From assembly GCF_030503675.1 (NCBI RefSeq), contig NZ_CP129964.1, positions 806,001 through 870,000 on the forward strand: a stretch of DNA of 64,000 nucleotides, written 5' to 3'. Both the position numbers and the translations under genes were made by a program. How positions within the stretch are numbered: the stretch's first letter is position 1; the number at the start of each line of letters is the position of its first letter. Under the pieces are notes generated by a model. That model was not told the DNA's origin. It saw only the letters and a program-made list of their open reading frames with translations, and did no database searches. Of the stretch, positions 8,410 through 17,324 are shown piece after piece. Source of the stretch: Lutimonas zeaxanthinifaciens. Lineage in GTDB: Bacteria > Bacteroidota > Bacteroidia > Flavobacteriales > Flavobacteriaceae.

Positions 8410-9795
8410 TCAATTATTGAGGTTATTTACTTGCAGGCTACCTGAGGCTATAAGCAATTCGAGTGCAGCCTGTCTTTGTAGGGCAATCATTTTATAATAG
8501 TCGAGAACGGCTTGTTGGTATTCAGTTTCAGCCTGTAATCTTTCTGTGATATTGATCAGTCCCTCCCTGTAACTCGCAATGGCCAGCTTCAGACTGTTTG
8601 AGGCAACATCTTTTTCTTTTTCTTTTAATAAGACCTGTTCTGATTTAACATCAAATTCAATTTTCACCTTTTGTTCAAACAGTTTTAGTTTCTCCTCCGC
8701 ATCTGATTTTTTATTTTCAGCCATATTCTTTTCAATGGAAGTTTTTTGAATTTCATTATCATTTTTTAAGCCTGTAAAAATGTCCCACTCAAAACCGACA
8801 CCAACCAGATAAGCAGGAAATCCTTCAAAATAATTGAGATCAAGATTTATAGGTTGTTCAGAAATTGGAGTATCATAAGGGGTTTGGATTCTTGTGTCGA
8901 ATAAATTAAAATAACTTAATGTAGCAAAGGCCTGAACTTTTGGCAGAAAGTTGTTTTTATTCATTTTTAATTTGTATTCATAAGCCTGAATCGAAGATCT
9001 TAAGGCATTTAATTCCGGTCGGTCCTCGTAGGACTGGCTCTGTTCAGTGAATAACCAGGGTTTAAGGTCAAATTCATATTTTTCTATTTGTGACAATTCC
9101 TTTCCTGTGAGCATCGAGAGTTTTAATCTGAGAAGTCTGAGATTTCCCTCCAGTTCCATTTTTTTTGACGCTAAGTTCAATTCGGCAGCAGCGATTTTTT
9201 CTCTTTCAAATGGAGTAGCTAATCCATTTTCTATGGCAACGTTGACTTTAAGACGTTCCTTGACTAGTCGTTTTTCACTTTCTGTAATAACTGACTTTGA
9301 TTGTTCCAGTAATTCAATTTTATCAAACGTATCGATGACCTCTTTGATTATTTTAGCTCTTTCACTTTCGACCATGAAATTCTTTGCCTTTATTTTTTCT
9401 TTACTGGCCTTGGATCCGTAATTGACCTGAAGCCCTGAAAAAAGTAACATTTTTGCTGTTAGGTTAGTGTAAAAGAAATGCCCATCAGCATCAAATTGCG
9501 AAGATCCGTTAAAGATTTCTGTTCCCGATATAGGAAGATCAAAAGTGGGAATATCCACATTGAGGTTTGCAGAGCCATATGCATAGCCTCCATTCATAGT
9601 TAAAGTAGGAATAAAGTTCTGCCTGATGGCTTTACTTTCAATACTATCAATCATGAGATCATTGTTGGCATTTTTTAATTCATAACTTTTCTGGAGACTG
9701 AGTTGAATCATTTCCAGTTCTGTTTCTGTGAGATTATTCTGCCCAAAAATCACAGTGCTGAGTACCAAGAAGAGTAATAGAAATTTTTTTTTCAT
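8410..9795 (-). CDS. TolC-family outer membrane efflux protein
   Basis: Outer-membrane channel of the export system and first gene of its operon. I place the start at ATG 9795, where the protein begins MKKKFLLLFLVLSTVIF, a proper signal peptide ending near FGQ. A longer frame opens at 9840 but would put 15 polar residues in front of that signal. The mature part holds two long coiled-coil regions in the usual TolC repeat, with the second ending YREGLINITERLQAETEYQQAVLDYYKM. Length (461 aa) is normal. The HlyD gene follows after 6 nt. Confidence 0.92.
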   Translation of the reverse strand: MKKKFLLLFLVLSTVIFGQNNLTETELEMIQLSLQKSYELKNANNDLMIDSIESKAIRQNFIPTLTMNGGYAYGSANLNVDIPTFDLPISGTEIFNGSSQFDADGHFFYTNLTAKMLLFSGLQVNYGSKASKEKIKAKNFMVESERAKIIKEVIDTFDKIELLEQSKSVITESEKRLVKERLKVNVAIENGLATPFEREKIAAAELNLASKKMELEGNLRLLRLKLSMLTGKELSQIEKYEFDLKPWLFTEQSQSYEDRPELNALRSSIQAYEYKLKMNKNNFLPKVQAFATLSYFNLFDTRIQTPYDTPISEQPINLDLNYFEGFPAYLVGVGFEWDIFTGLKNDNEIQKTSIEKNMAENKKSDAEEKLKLFEQKVKIEFDVKSEQVLLKEKEKDVASNSLKLAIASYREGLINITERLQAETEYQQAVLDYYKMIALQRQAALELLIASGSLQVNNLNN

Positions 9796-9864
9796 AGTGT
9801 AACAATAAGAATCGAACAGAAAGAGTTTAGAATGGAACATAGTAACTATTTGATCAGGTCAAAT

Positions 9865-10455
9865 TTATTTATCCAGAGTTAAGATCCAGGAAGCTTCTCC
9901 GGGAATAAGTTTATACCTGAGGGTTTTATCTCCTCCAGTTGGACAGCAATTAGCATCCCCTTCCTTGTATACAGGAAATTTCCTAATAAGACTTCTGTTC
10001 TCAAAATAAATGGAGTCATGTCCCATATAACCCTGATAATCCCCTCCTAAAGACAAATCATCTTCTACGATCTCAGGGAAATATACGGGAGAAAGACTAA
10101 GATCCTTATTAGATGCAAAGCCATAAATAGTGGCATAAGAGCCAGAACCTGATGACGTAGTAATAATGTATAGCTCATCAAAACCGTTGTTATCCAGATC
10201 GTGAAGCAAGAGGTTTTGAATTGGATCAATATCCGATAGGCTAAGTGTATCGGATGTATTTTGGAAATCAACGGGAACTATTTTAACAGTTGTTAGTCCA
10301 TTTTCCGCTGCATTGTAATAGACCCTGATTTCTTTACCGGATGCGGTCAAAAGAATTTTTTCATTCTTTTTATCTTGTCCTGTTGGAGCCGTTTTTTCTT
10401 TCTTACATGCCAAAAAAAGTATAAGGCAAATCAATAAGGGGGTTAGTTTTTGCAT
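9865..10455 (-). CDS. Putative lipoprotein with FG-GAP-like segment
   Basis: A 196-aa protein with a short hydrophobic start ending in LFLACKKEK; Cys16 is a likely lipid attachment site, although the residue at -3 (Phe) is not the most common. The middle contains LLHDLDNNGFDELYIITTSSGSGSYATIYGF, which resembles one FG-GAP/VCBS-type repeat with an acidic DLDNNGFDEL calcium-binding-like loop. The family is unknown to me. It is transcribed toward the TolC gene and ends 70 nt before it, so it could belong to the same transcript, but its own role is unclear. Confidence 0.8.
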   Translation of the reverse strand: MQKLTPLLICLILFLACKKEKTAPTGQDKKNEKILLTASGKEIRVYYNAAENGLTTVKIVPVDFQNTSDTLSLSDIDPIQNLLLHDLDNNGFDELYIITTSSGSGSYATIYGFASNKDLSLSPVYFPEIVEDDLSLGGDYQGYMGHDSIYFENRSLIRKFPVYKEGDANCCPTGGDKTLRYKLIPGEASWILTLDK

Positions 10456-10632
10456 TTTATAGTTTGGGTTTAAAGAACTGATTTAAAAAGATGAAAAATA
10501 AATAACAATAAAAAAGGTACGATTAAAAATAGGTTAACTCTATTGACTGGATCGCTGACTGGTAATGTTATTTTTGAATGCTACTGATGCTTTTCATCTT
10601 TTTATTCAATGCTCCAATTTACAAAAAATTGA

Positions 10633-11289
10633 TCAGTGAAAGTGGTTCTTATATTGTTCAATTCTAAAATCCAGCGTTGAATATTCCGTGTTTAAAGATT
10701 TTTTCAGTTTATAATCAGGATAGGACCCAATTGATCGATTCGCAGCACTTGACGGAGAAATCAGAGAAACCGTTTTAATGCTTTTGCCGTTGATGAAAAA
10801 CTCATGAATACGTGGCCTGTCGATAGATATAGGAACCAGTCTGATTTTTTGATCTTTAAGATGACTTCTGAATAAATATTCAGGTCCGTTTTTACTGTTC
10901 CCGCCCATAAAAAGTATCTTCTCAATCTTTGGATTTGATTCTAAGATTGAGATCAGGTCTCGATTTATTATATGTTTCATACCTAAATCTGACGCATCGA
11001 TTTTATCTCGTGAACATTGTTCTACCATGTCACAGATTCCTATTTTAAAATCTTTTAACAGCTCTTTTCTTTCCGCAATGGCTGATGTTGAATTTTCGTA
11101 ACTGATTTTACGGTTATAAATTTGTTCCAAAATGGGCCAGAGTAAACCGTATTTACTGCCGTAGCAAAAATTCACGTCATCATTGAACAGTTTTCCGGTC
11201 GAAAATCGGGGAGGAGGAATGGTTCCCACGATTAATTTATCAGCCCCTTTGGGAATGAAAGGTGAATAGGGATGACGGTGTACAAACAT
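10633..11289 (-). CDS. Uracil-DNA-glycosylase-like protein
   Basis: The 218-aa sequence has the look of the uracil-DNA-glycosylase superfamily found as stand-alone proteins in Bacteroidetes: an N-terminal VGTIPPPRFSTG loop, a helix region KYGLLWPILEQIY, a central KIGICDMVEQCSR strand-loop, ILFMGGNSKNGPEYLF, and a C-terminal SLISPSSAANRSIG segment in place of the His motif. No zinc or Fe-S cysteines are evident. This assignment rests on motif memory, not on a search; specificity for uracil or mismatches cannot be judged. The gene stands alone between the lipoprotein gene and the sugar-transferase remnant. Confidence 0.7.
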   Translation of the reverse strand: MFVHRHPYSPFIPKGADKLIVGTIPPPRFSTGKLFNDDVNFCYGSKYGLLWPILEQIYNRKISYENSTSAIAERKELLKDFKIGICDMVEQCSRDKIDASDLGMKHIINRDLISILESNPKIEKILFMGGNSKNGPEYLFRSHLKDQKIRLVPISIDRPRIHEFFINGKSIKTVSLISPSSAANRSIGSYPDYKLKKSLNTEYSTLDFRIEQYKNHFH

Positions 11290-11330
11290 AGTTCCAGTTG
11301 AAAGGGTCCATTCAATTCCAGGAAATGTTA

Positions 11331-11536
11331 CTATCTCCCTTTATACAAGAGAATGGTATTTATCGTTTTAAATATAATTCGTATATCAAAGGTCACGGAA
11401 CTGTTTTTAAAATAATACAAGTTATATTCTAATTTTCTATGTAAATCACCAGGATTTTCGCCATATTCATATTTTACTGGTGCCTGGCCAGAAATTCCCG
11501 GTCTGATCATATGTCTGGCTGGGCACCAGTAAAATA
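11331..11536 (-). pseudogene. 3' remnant of an undecaprenyl-phosphate sugar transferase (WcaJ/EpsL type)
   Basis: Read on the minus strand, 11510 to 11331 gives a 59-residue frame ending in TAG. It carries the C-terminal hallmarks of bacterial sugar transferases: MIRPGISGQAPVKYEYG, then RKLEYNLYYFKNSS, then FDIRIIFKTI, and it ends in KGR. Intact enzymes of this family have a further 150-400 residues in front, including a membrane part, and none of that is present. The coding similarity stops at about 11520, inside the far arm of a 23-bp inverted repeat (11470-11492 and 11514-11536, 21 of 23 positions pairing). It sits directly behind the last glycosyltransferase gene of the polysaccharide operon, as expected for a decayed initiating enzyme. 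Confidence 0.8.
11470..11536. repeat. 23-bp inverted repeat at the broken end of the sugar-transferase remnant
   Basis: Arms at 11470-11492 and 11514-11536 pair at 21 of 23 positions around a 21-nt spacer. The arm at 11470-11492 encodes genuine family sequence (SGQAPVKY on the minus strand). The other arm lies where upstream coding should be, so it looks like a copied and inverted piece created when the gene was broken. Confidence 0.75.
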
Positions 11537-11592
11537 GAGGAATCGCTCAAATCAATGATTTTTTACAAAGATAATTTTATTTTGTCACTCAT

Positions 11593-12405
11593 TCAATCCA
11601 AATTTTTGACCCTTGGATCGGTTTTTTTTAAATGGGGATAAAACCTTTTCGGAGTGAGCCCAAGAATAAGTGGAATCAAGGCATAATAGTATTTGAAAAA
11701 AGGTAAGTCAATATGTTTAAAACTCTTGATTCTCAATTTGAAATCGCACCACCGGTAATTCATAGATTTGCGATCAATATAGTTTTTATCCATTCTGTAA
11801 GCGAGTAAAGTTTCTTGTAGATTGTGAAATTTCAAACCTTTCCCAATCGCCCTGAACCACATTTCATAGTCCTGAATAATGGGATAATTTTCATTGTAGA
11901 AACTAATTCTGGCAAAGCGGTCCTTTCTGAATATCACAGTGGAATGTGTCACGGGATTTGCTTTGGGTAGCATACTTAGAATATCTTTGTGGAATTCAGG
12001 AACAGACCTTAAGCTAAGCTCATGTCCTTTGCCGTCAATAACGATTGCTGAGCTTCCTACAAGATCTACTTCAGGGTGTGAATCTAAGTAACTAATTTGA
12101 GCTTCAAATCGTAGAGGAAAGGCCACGTCATCTGCGTCCATTCTTCCGATTAGTTCTCCACGAGCCTTTTTAATACCTTTATTCAAGTTAGCAGTTAATC
12201 CAACGTTGCTTTGATTGTAAATAGGGATTATCCTGGAATCCAAATTGCTATACTGTTCAATGATCCTTCTGCTTTGGTCTTTAGATGCATCGTCGATCAG
12301 GATTAGTTCAAAATCATTAAAGGACTGATGGAGGACACTATCTAATGATTCGGCTAAATACTGTTCACCGTTGAAGACCGAAATGATAACGGATAGCTTG
12401 ATCAT
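11593..12405 (-). CDS. Family 2 glycosyltransferase
   Basis: Transfers a sugar from a nucleotide-sugar donor during exopolysaccharide repeat-unit assembly at the inner face of the membrane. The 270 residues show the GT-A fold of GT2: LSVIISVFNGEQYL at the start, LILIDDASKDQS, NQSNVGLTANLNKGI, and the metal-binding DxD as GRMDADD near residue 90. The second half lacks membrane helices. Its start overlaps the GT4 stop by 4 nt, and it is the last intact gene of the operon before the sugar-transferase remnant. Sugar specificity cannot be read from sequence. Confidence 0.9.
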   Translation of the reverse strand: MIKLSVIISVFNGEQYLAESLDSVLHQSFNDFELILIDDASKDQSRRIIEQYSNLDSRIIPIYNQSNVGLTANLNKGIKKARGELIGRMDADDVAFPLRFEAQISYLDSHPEVDLVGSSAIVIDGKGHELSLRSVPEFHKDILSMLPKANPVTHSTVIFRKDRFARISFYNENYPIIQDYEMWFRAIGKGLKFHNLQETLLAYRMDKNYIDRKSMNYRWCDFKLRIKSFKHIDLPFFKYYYALIPLILGLTPKRFYPHLKKTDPRVKNLD

Positions 12406-13529
12406 TGGGCTGTTAATTTATCTCTTCTCATTGCGTTTAAATATAATTCCTGGTAAGAGTGAGACATAGATTCAACACTAAAATTTTCTTTAACTCTTTG
12501 CTTCAGTTGTTTACCTATTTCATTATTGTAGTTTTGTAAAATACTCTGTAATTTGTGCCAGAGTTCCTGCTCATTTTTTGGATCGAACAAATATGAATAA
12601 TTTTCTCCAACAATTTCGCGATGCGCCGGGATATTTGACAAAACTACGGGAGTTTCACTACTGATGGCCTCTAAGACTGAGTTGGGCATCCCTTCTGTAA
12701 AGGAAGCCGATATATAAAAATCACAAGCCTTTAAATAATCTGAAACCCGATCTGTTCTGCCTTGAAAATGGATATTATGATTGGAGTTTTCAGAAGATAG
12801 TTTATCCAATAGTTCTCCACCTCCGAGAAAAACCAACAATGAATCTTCCATCAGCTTACTTTTGAATACTTCTAATATCAGCATTGGGTTTTTTAAATAG
12901 CTGATTGCTCCGCAAACCACAAAAATATTCTGATTTTGAGGAAGTCTCAGCTTTTTTCTCAGTCTTTTTTTTTCTTCGAGGCTACTGACTGGAGAAAATC
13001 TACTTGTATGAATTCCATTTTGAATGAATTGCATGTCTGTTTCGTCATTGGGAAGAATCCTATCTAAAAGATTATGTGAACAGCAAATCGTATTTGGAAT
13101 CTTCTTAAAGATCCGTTTATGCTTAGAGGCAAGAAAATATCCCATAATAGTTCCGTATCGAAACTTATAATCTTCATCGGGGATATTGTGAATGGTAGTG
13201 AATCGTTGAACATTGCTAAGAACACTGTTAATAAGGTCTGCCCTGATCCCATGTGAATGCACCAAATCTATTTTTCTTTCCTTGATAAGAGAAGCTACTT
13301 TTTTACGGTTTTTAAAAAGACCTATAAGTCGTGAATGGTTGAGCTGTATTATTTCGCAATTAATTGATTTAAATCCCTGTAACATCGAATCCGGCCCTTC
13401 AGGTGACAAGCTAAGTATAGAAATATTGAATAAGTCTTTATCAAGACCACTGACAATTCCAAAAAGAATGTTCATTGGCCCACTTTTTTTCAATGTAGAT
13501 ACCAGATAAAGTATATTAATCTTATTCAT
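12402..13529 (-). CDS. Family 4 glycosyltransferase
   Basis: A retaining GT-B glycosyltransferase of the polysaccharide operon, 375 aa. It has the N-terminal MNKINILYLVSTLKKSGP with the glycine-poor donor loop, HSHGIRADLIN, the interdomain IQNGIHTSRF, VVCGAISYLKNP, and the donor-site ExxxxxxxE motif in EGMPNSVLEAISSETPVV. It overlaps the GT2 gene by 4 nt and lies 74 nt after the Wzy-like gene. The long stretch 13530-13603 has no other gene. Confidence 0.92.
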   Translation of the reverse strand: MNKINILYLVSTLKKSGPMNILFGIVSGLDKDLFNISILSLSPEGPDSMLQGFKSINCEIIQLNHSRLIGLFKNRKKVASLIKERKIDLVHSHGIRADLINSVLSNVQRFTTIHNIPDEDYKFRYGTIMGYFLASKHKRIFKKIPNTICCSHNLLDRILPNDETDMQFIQNGIHTSRFSPVSSLEEKKRLRKKLRLPQNQNIFVVCGAISYLKNPMLILEVFKSKLMEDSLLVFLGGGELLDKLSSENSNHNIHFQGRTDRVSDYLKACDFYISASFTEGMPNSVLEAISSETPVVLSNIPAHREIVGENYSYLFDPKNEQELWHKLQSILQNYNNEIGKQLKQRVKENFSVESMSHSYQELYLNAMRRDKLTAQ

Positions 13530-13603
13530 TTATATTGAGTCCTCCATTTTTAGAATGTTCTTGTAATGAACCTTGCCTGATGCAACTTTAGCAAAAATAC
13601 TTG

Positions 13604-14839
13604 TTATACCAATCTATTGGAGGAATTATTTCTTTTTTTCAACAAATTCTGGTCTCCGAATACGAATAAGCTGTAGAAGAAGGAGATCAGCATGATTCCC
13701 CAGATCCGGTCCATCATATTCTCAAGCAGTAAAAAGATGACTAAAATTGGAATAAAAATATAAGTAAAAAAGTGTTTGCTATAGATCAAAGGCAGGGCAA
13801 GAAAACAAATCAGCAGTATTAGCCCTAGAAGTCCTGCGCTCACTAATTCCTGAAGAAACTGGTTATGCATATTTTTGTCTTCGCCGGTAAGCTCCAGAAC
13901 CCTGTTTCGAGCTTTTTTTGTTCCTATACCGGTAACTAATTCGAGCTTGCTATAGTCCTTCAATGTATTCCAAAGAACTAATCTCCCCTTATTATTACCC
14001 ATTTCTTTTTGTACCCGATTAGAAACGATTTCATTGTAGACTTTTTCAAATCTTACTCGTGTCGATGGAATATTGATGCTGATCGCGCCCAGAAATATAA
14101 TTGCCAGAATCCCGAAAGCCACACTCTTTAAGTTTTTTTGTTTAAAGAATAAGGCTCCAATGATAACAACTAATGAAATGATCCCTGCTTTGGAACTTAT
14201 AAGCAGAATCATGGTGGGATGAAGTATCAACAAGGCAAAGTATCTCCATTGTCTAATTTTTATTAGATTGGTGAATAAAAGAATCATCAAGACTGTTGCA
14301 GAAAAAAATGCATAATAGGAGGGATGCATGTCGATAAAAAGAAATAATCTTTTATAGCTAAGTTCCCCCCAGTTCAAAAACATTTCCTGGGCATAAAATT
14401 CTTCTGTTGTCTGACTATCCCAGTTTCCGTATACAACTTCACCCTTGTTAAACCATGCCCGAAACAATCCTGCGCCTAGAAGAAGAATACTGAAGGTACT
14501 AAGAAAGTAAACAAGGACTTTTAAGGCCAGTGCCTGATGACTTTTCCTTGAATAAACGAAGACTATAGGCATGAGAATAAAAGCTAATCTTTTAGATAGT
14601 TCTCTGAGCTGAAAACCATGATTATTGTATAGATCAAGACATACTGATATAAAAATACTGAGGATAAAGGTTGAAAACCAAATATATTTTCTCAAGAAAT
14701 TTTCCGGATATGTTTTTCCTAATTGAATTAAAGCAATTAATGATACAGAGATGAATATTAACGAATTCCCTGCGAAGGTAATTAGTGCCGAGGGTAATAT
14801 CAGGATGAACAGATATTTAAACAGAATTACAGGTTTCAT
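13604..14839 (-). CDS. O-antigen ligase / Wzy-type polymerase-like membrane protein
   Basis: A 411-aa polytopic protein with about ten hydrophobic segments. A larger periplasmic loop between residues about 150 and 180 (FYAQEMFLNWGELSYKR) leads into IDMHPSYYAFF, the His-Pro-containing motif common to O-antigen ligase and Wzy polymerase proteins. Conserved-looking TGIGTKKARNRVLEL and HNQFLQELVSAGLLGLI follow. It either polymerises repeat units or transfers the chain. The start overlaps the EpsG-like gene end by 4 nt. With an EpsG-like protein next door, two polymerase candidates share the operon. Confidence 0.82.
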   Translation of the reverse strand: MKPVILFKYLFILILPSALITFAGNSLIFISVSLIALIQLGKTYPENFLRKYIWFSTFILSIFISVCLDLYNNHGFQLRELSKRLAFILMPIVFVYSRKSHQALALKVLVYFLSTFSILLLGAGLFRAWFNKGEVVYGNWDSQTTEEFYAQEMFLNWGELSYKRLFLFIDMHPSYYAFFSATVLMILLFTNLIKIRQWRYFALLILHPTMILLISSKAGIISLVVIIGALFFKQKNLKSVAFGILAIIFLGAISINIPSTRVRFEKVYNEIVSNRVQKEMGNNKGRLVLWNTLKDYSKLELVTGIGTKKARNRVLELTGEDKNMHNQFLQELVSAGLLGLILLICFLALPLIYSKHFFTYIFIPILVIFLLLENMMDRIWGIMLISFFYSLFVFGDQNLLKKRNNSSNRLV

Positions 14840-16062
14840 AAGGACTTAATATTTTTAGGCCTTGCTGTTTCTTTATCTATATTTTTTTCGATCCATTGCT
14901 TATCGTATTTCTTAAAACTTAAGGAAATGGCATTCCGATAAACAATTTCGGGTATGTAACCCGCCCGAATGTTTTTTTGTTGTGCAACCAATCGAATTGA
15001 AAAGACCATGGGAATCAGAACGATAAGGCTCACTTTAAGAATTTTTGACATACTCGTTTTTCGATGCTCATTCACAATGGTTAACAGGCCAAAAAACAAG
15101 GCTAAAACCGAATAACGACTGAATAGATTTGGAAATGAGAATAAGACATTGATCATTATGAGGAATGGAATTGCCTGATGCCTGTATTTCCCTTTATTTT
15201 TTGTAAGAATAAAATACAATAGGATAACAACATAAAGCGCCCTCTCAGAATAGAATTGTACTAGTGCTTTCCAAGTTCGCTCCTCAAAATATTCCAGAGC
15301 CCAGTAACCCAGAAAATAATCCTGTAATTTTAGTTTTAGCGGTATGTCGGGAAAAAGCTCTATAAAATGCGTCGTTAAAAATATAAAGATATAACTCCCA
15401 AACGGCATTATGAACAATGAGTAAATAAGGTACTTTTGAAGCTTATTCTGACTTATTCTTGTCATAAAATACAAAGGTATGGCTACCAGAGCAGCAAAAT
15501 GAATCATTGAAGCTATAATAAGCCAGAACAGAATCAAACTTTTGCCTTCAATTTTTCTTACAAATGCAAAGATAACGATCAGCATGGCTAGAGGAAATCG
15601 TAGAAAAAGACCCTGAAGGAGGAAGTCGAACTGCATGACAAATAAGAGTATAACAGATATTTTTATGGCAGGGTTTTGATTTCGTAATAGCCTGAAAGAA
15701 AGTTGAAAATAACCAAAGACTACTCCGAATATCAGTATTCTCAAGGATAATCCGATTTTTGCGAATAAGAAAAGAATTATATAGAAAAGAGAATCTGGCT
15801 TGAGAGAAATAAAAGAGAACAGGCCTTTTAAGCTGGTGTTTTGAAAATCAAAAAAGATAATATACAGACGATATAAATCTCCCGTCGGTGCCAATAGCGA
15901 AGCCGTCAATCCGAAAAACACTGATATCAAAAAAGTATAAAATCCTCTCTTTGTCTTAAACAATTGAAAAATTGTGAATGGAAGAGACCACAATGGTGTA
16001 ATTAAGAACAATACCCCAACAACCAGGTCCGAAGCGTATAATTTTGAGGTAGCAAGTTTCAT
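14836..16062 (-). CDS. EpsG-family polysaccharide polymerase-like membrane protein
   Basis: A 408-aa polytopic protein with roughly ten membrane segments and very few charged residues. Features such as TGDLYRLYIIFFDFQNTS, YFQLSFRLLRNQNPAIK and LFLRFPLAMLIVIFAF resemble EpsG proteins, which are thought to polymerise exopolysaccharide repeat units. It is translationally coupled on both sides (4-nt overlaps with the flippase and the Wzy-like gene). Membership is by gross pattern and context, so an alternative is a Wzy variant. Confidence 0.75.
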   Translation of the reverse strand: MKLATSKLYASDLVVGVLFLITPLWSLPFTIFQLFKTKRGFYTFLISVFFGLTASLLAPTGDLYRLYIIFFDFQNTSLKGLFSFISLKPDSLFYIILFLFAKIGLSLRILIFGVVFGYFQLSFRLLRNQNPAIKISVILLFVMQFDFLLQGLFLRFPLAMLIVIFAFVRKIEGKSLILFWLIIASMIHFAALVAIPLYFMTRISQNKLQKYLIYSLFIMPFGSYIFIFLTTHFIELFPDIPLKLKLQDYFLGYWALEYFEERTWKALVQFYSERALYVVILLYFILTKNKGKYRHQAIPFLIMINVLFSFPNLFSRYSVLALFFGLLTIVNEHRKTSMSKILKVSLIVLIPMVFSIRLVAQQKNIRAGYIPEIVYRNAISLSFKKYDKQWIEKNIDKETARPKNIKSL

Positions 16063-17324
16063 ATTTTGCTAAAAATCAGTTTGTATTTCATTGCAAATCC
16101 AATCCTGAAGACCATGATAATCAGATCGACTAAGATTCTCGTGTATACAATTGTAGTAAGGGTGAAGGAATCCATCAGCCACAGGATTAACAGTATCAAG
16201 ATATACATTATTGATGGAATGATAATACTGAAATTAAATTCTTTGGAGTATCCAAAGGCGACTAAAGTATTTGTTCCGAGAAAATAGGTAATAACCCCTA
16301 CTGGAATCAAAATACTAAGAGCCTCTAAAAGAAAGTTATACTCTAATAGTTCCTGGCCTCCGAGAATAGAAAGAAGAAAGCCTGCTTTCCAGTAGGCCAG
16401 TAATCCCATTAAAACCCCAAGAATGCACGCAAGGTAAATCAATTTTTCATTCATTTTTTTATCTCTCGTTCTCGCAATTGTAGGAAATAATGCAATTGAT
16501 AGCGTCTCAAATGGAAGAAGAAAAGCCGCAATGATTTTAAACGAGACATCAAAACTGGTGACGTCCTGCATTGTAAAATAAATTCCTGCAATCAAGATAA
16601 CCAGGAGATTAATCGATTTGGTGCATAAGGTACTTACAAAAAAGCCCGACCCTTCCTTTAAGGTTTTTTTTATCGTCGAAATTGTAACAGTTATGAGTCG
16701 AGTGTTAAATTTTCGAACTGCGAAAAACAATGTAATCATCCCGATTAATAATTGGCTCATGCTCAACAGGATTGCATAAACGATCATATCATCAGAATCT
16801 GAAACCAATATTATGGTTAGTACGACCAGTAACAATTTAAATGCGAAAACGATTTTGACTGGGGTATCGAGTATTTCTTTGCCTTGAAAAAACCACAAAG
16901 GAAATAGAGCCTCTCCCAGAACAAATCCCAATAAAACGATCATCATTCCTTTATGAGCATACAGAACTGGGGAGAGATAGATGAAAACTAGAAAGAGGCA
17001 GGTTGATATTGAAAAAAGAATCATCTTACTCGTCAAAATAGCAGAGAAAATCTGGTTGGTTTTTTCAGGATTCCTTCTGTTTTCAGATATATATCTTGCA
17101 CTATACGTGTTAAAACCAAAATTTACCGTAAGTACCAGATACTGAATGATGGAAAATGCCCAAACAAAGATCCCATAAGTTTCGCTGCCCAGAGTTCTAA
17201 CGAGAAAAGAAATCAGAATATACTGACTAATAATGTTAAAAAGTCTTCGAAGAGATAGAAAAGAAAAATTTTTAAAGACAATTTTTCCGTCAGGATGAAT
17301 GTTTTTGAGGTTCGATAATTTCAC
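16059..17324 (-). CDS. Wzx-like polysaccharide flippase
   Basis: A 421-aa member of the MATE/MOP exporter superfamily that carries lipid-linked repeat units across the inner membrane. About 12 hydrophobic segments can be counted. The N-terminal LISFLVRTLGSETYGIFVWAFSIIQYL is the characteristic first-helix pair of Wzx/RfbX proteins, followed by FNTYSARYISENRRNPEKTNQIF. It abuts the Wzz-like gene (stop at 17325 region) and overlaps the EpsG-like gene by 4 nt. Confidence 0.9.
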   Translation of the reverse strand: MKLSNLKNIHPDGKIVFKNFSFLSLRRLFNIISQYILISFLVRTLGSETYGIFVWAFSIIQYLVLTVNFGFNTYSARYISENRRNPEKTNQIFSAILTSKMILFSISTCLFLVFIYLSPVLYAHKGMMIVLLGFVLGEALFPLWFFQGKEILDTPVKIVFAFKLLLVVLTIILVSDSDDMIVYAILLSMSQLLIGMITLFFAVRKFNTRLITVTISTIKKTLKEGSGFFVSTLCTKSINLLVILIAGIYFTMQDVTSFDVSFKIIAAFLLPFETLSIALFPTIARTRDKKMNEKLIYLACILGVLMGLLAYWKAGFLLSILGGQELLEYNFLLEALSILIPVGVITYFLGTNTLVAFGYSKEFNFSIIIPSIMYILILLILWLMDSFTLTTIVYTRILVDLIIMVFRIGFAMKYKLIFSKI

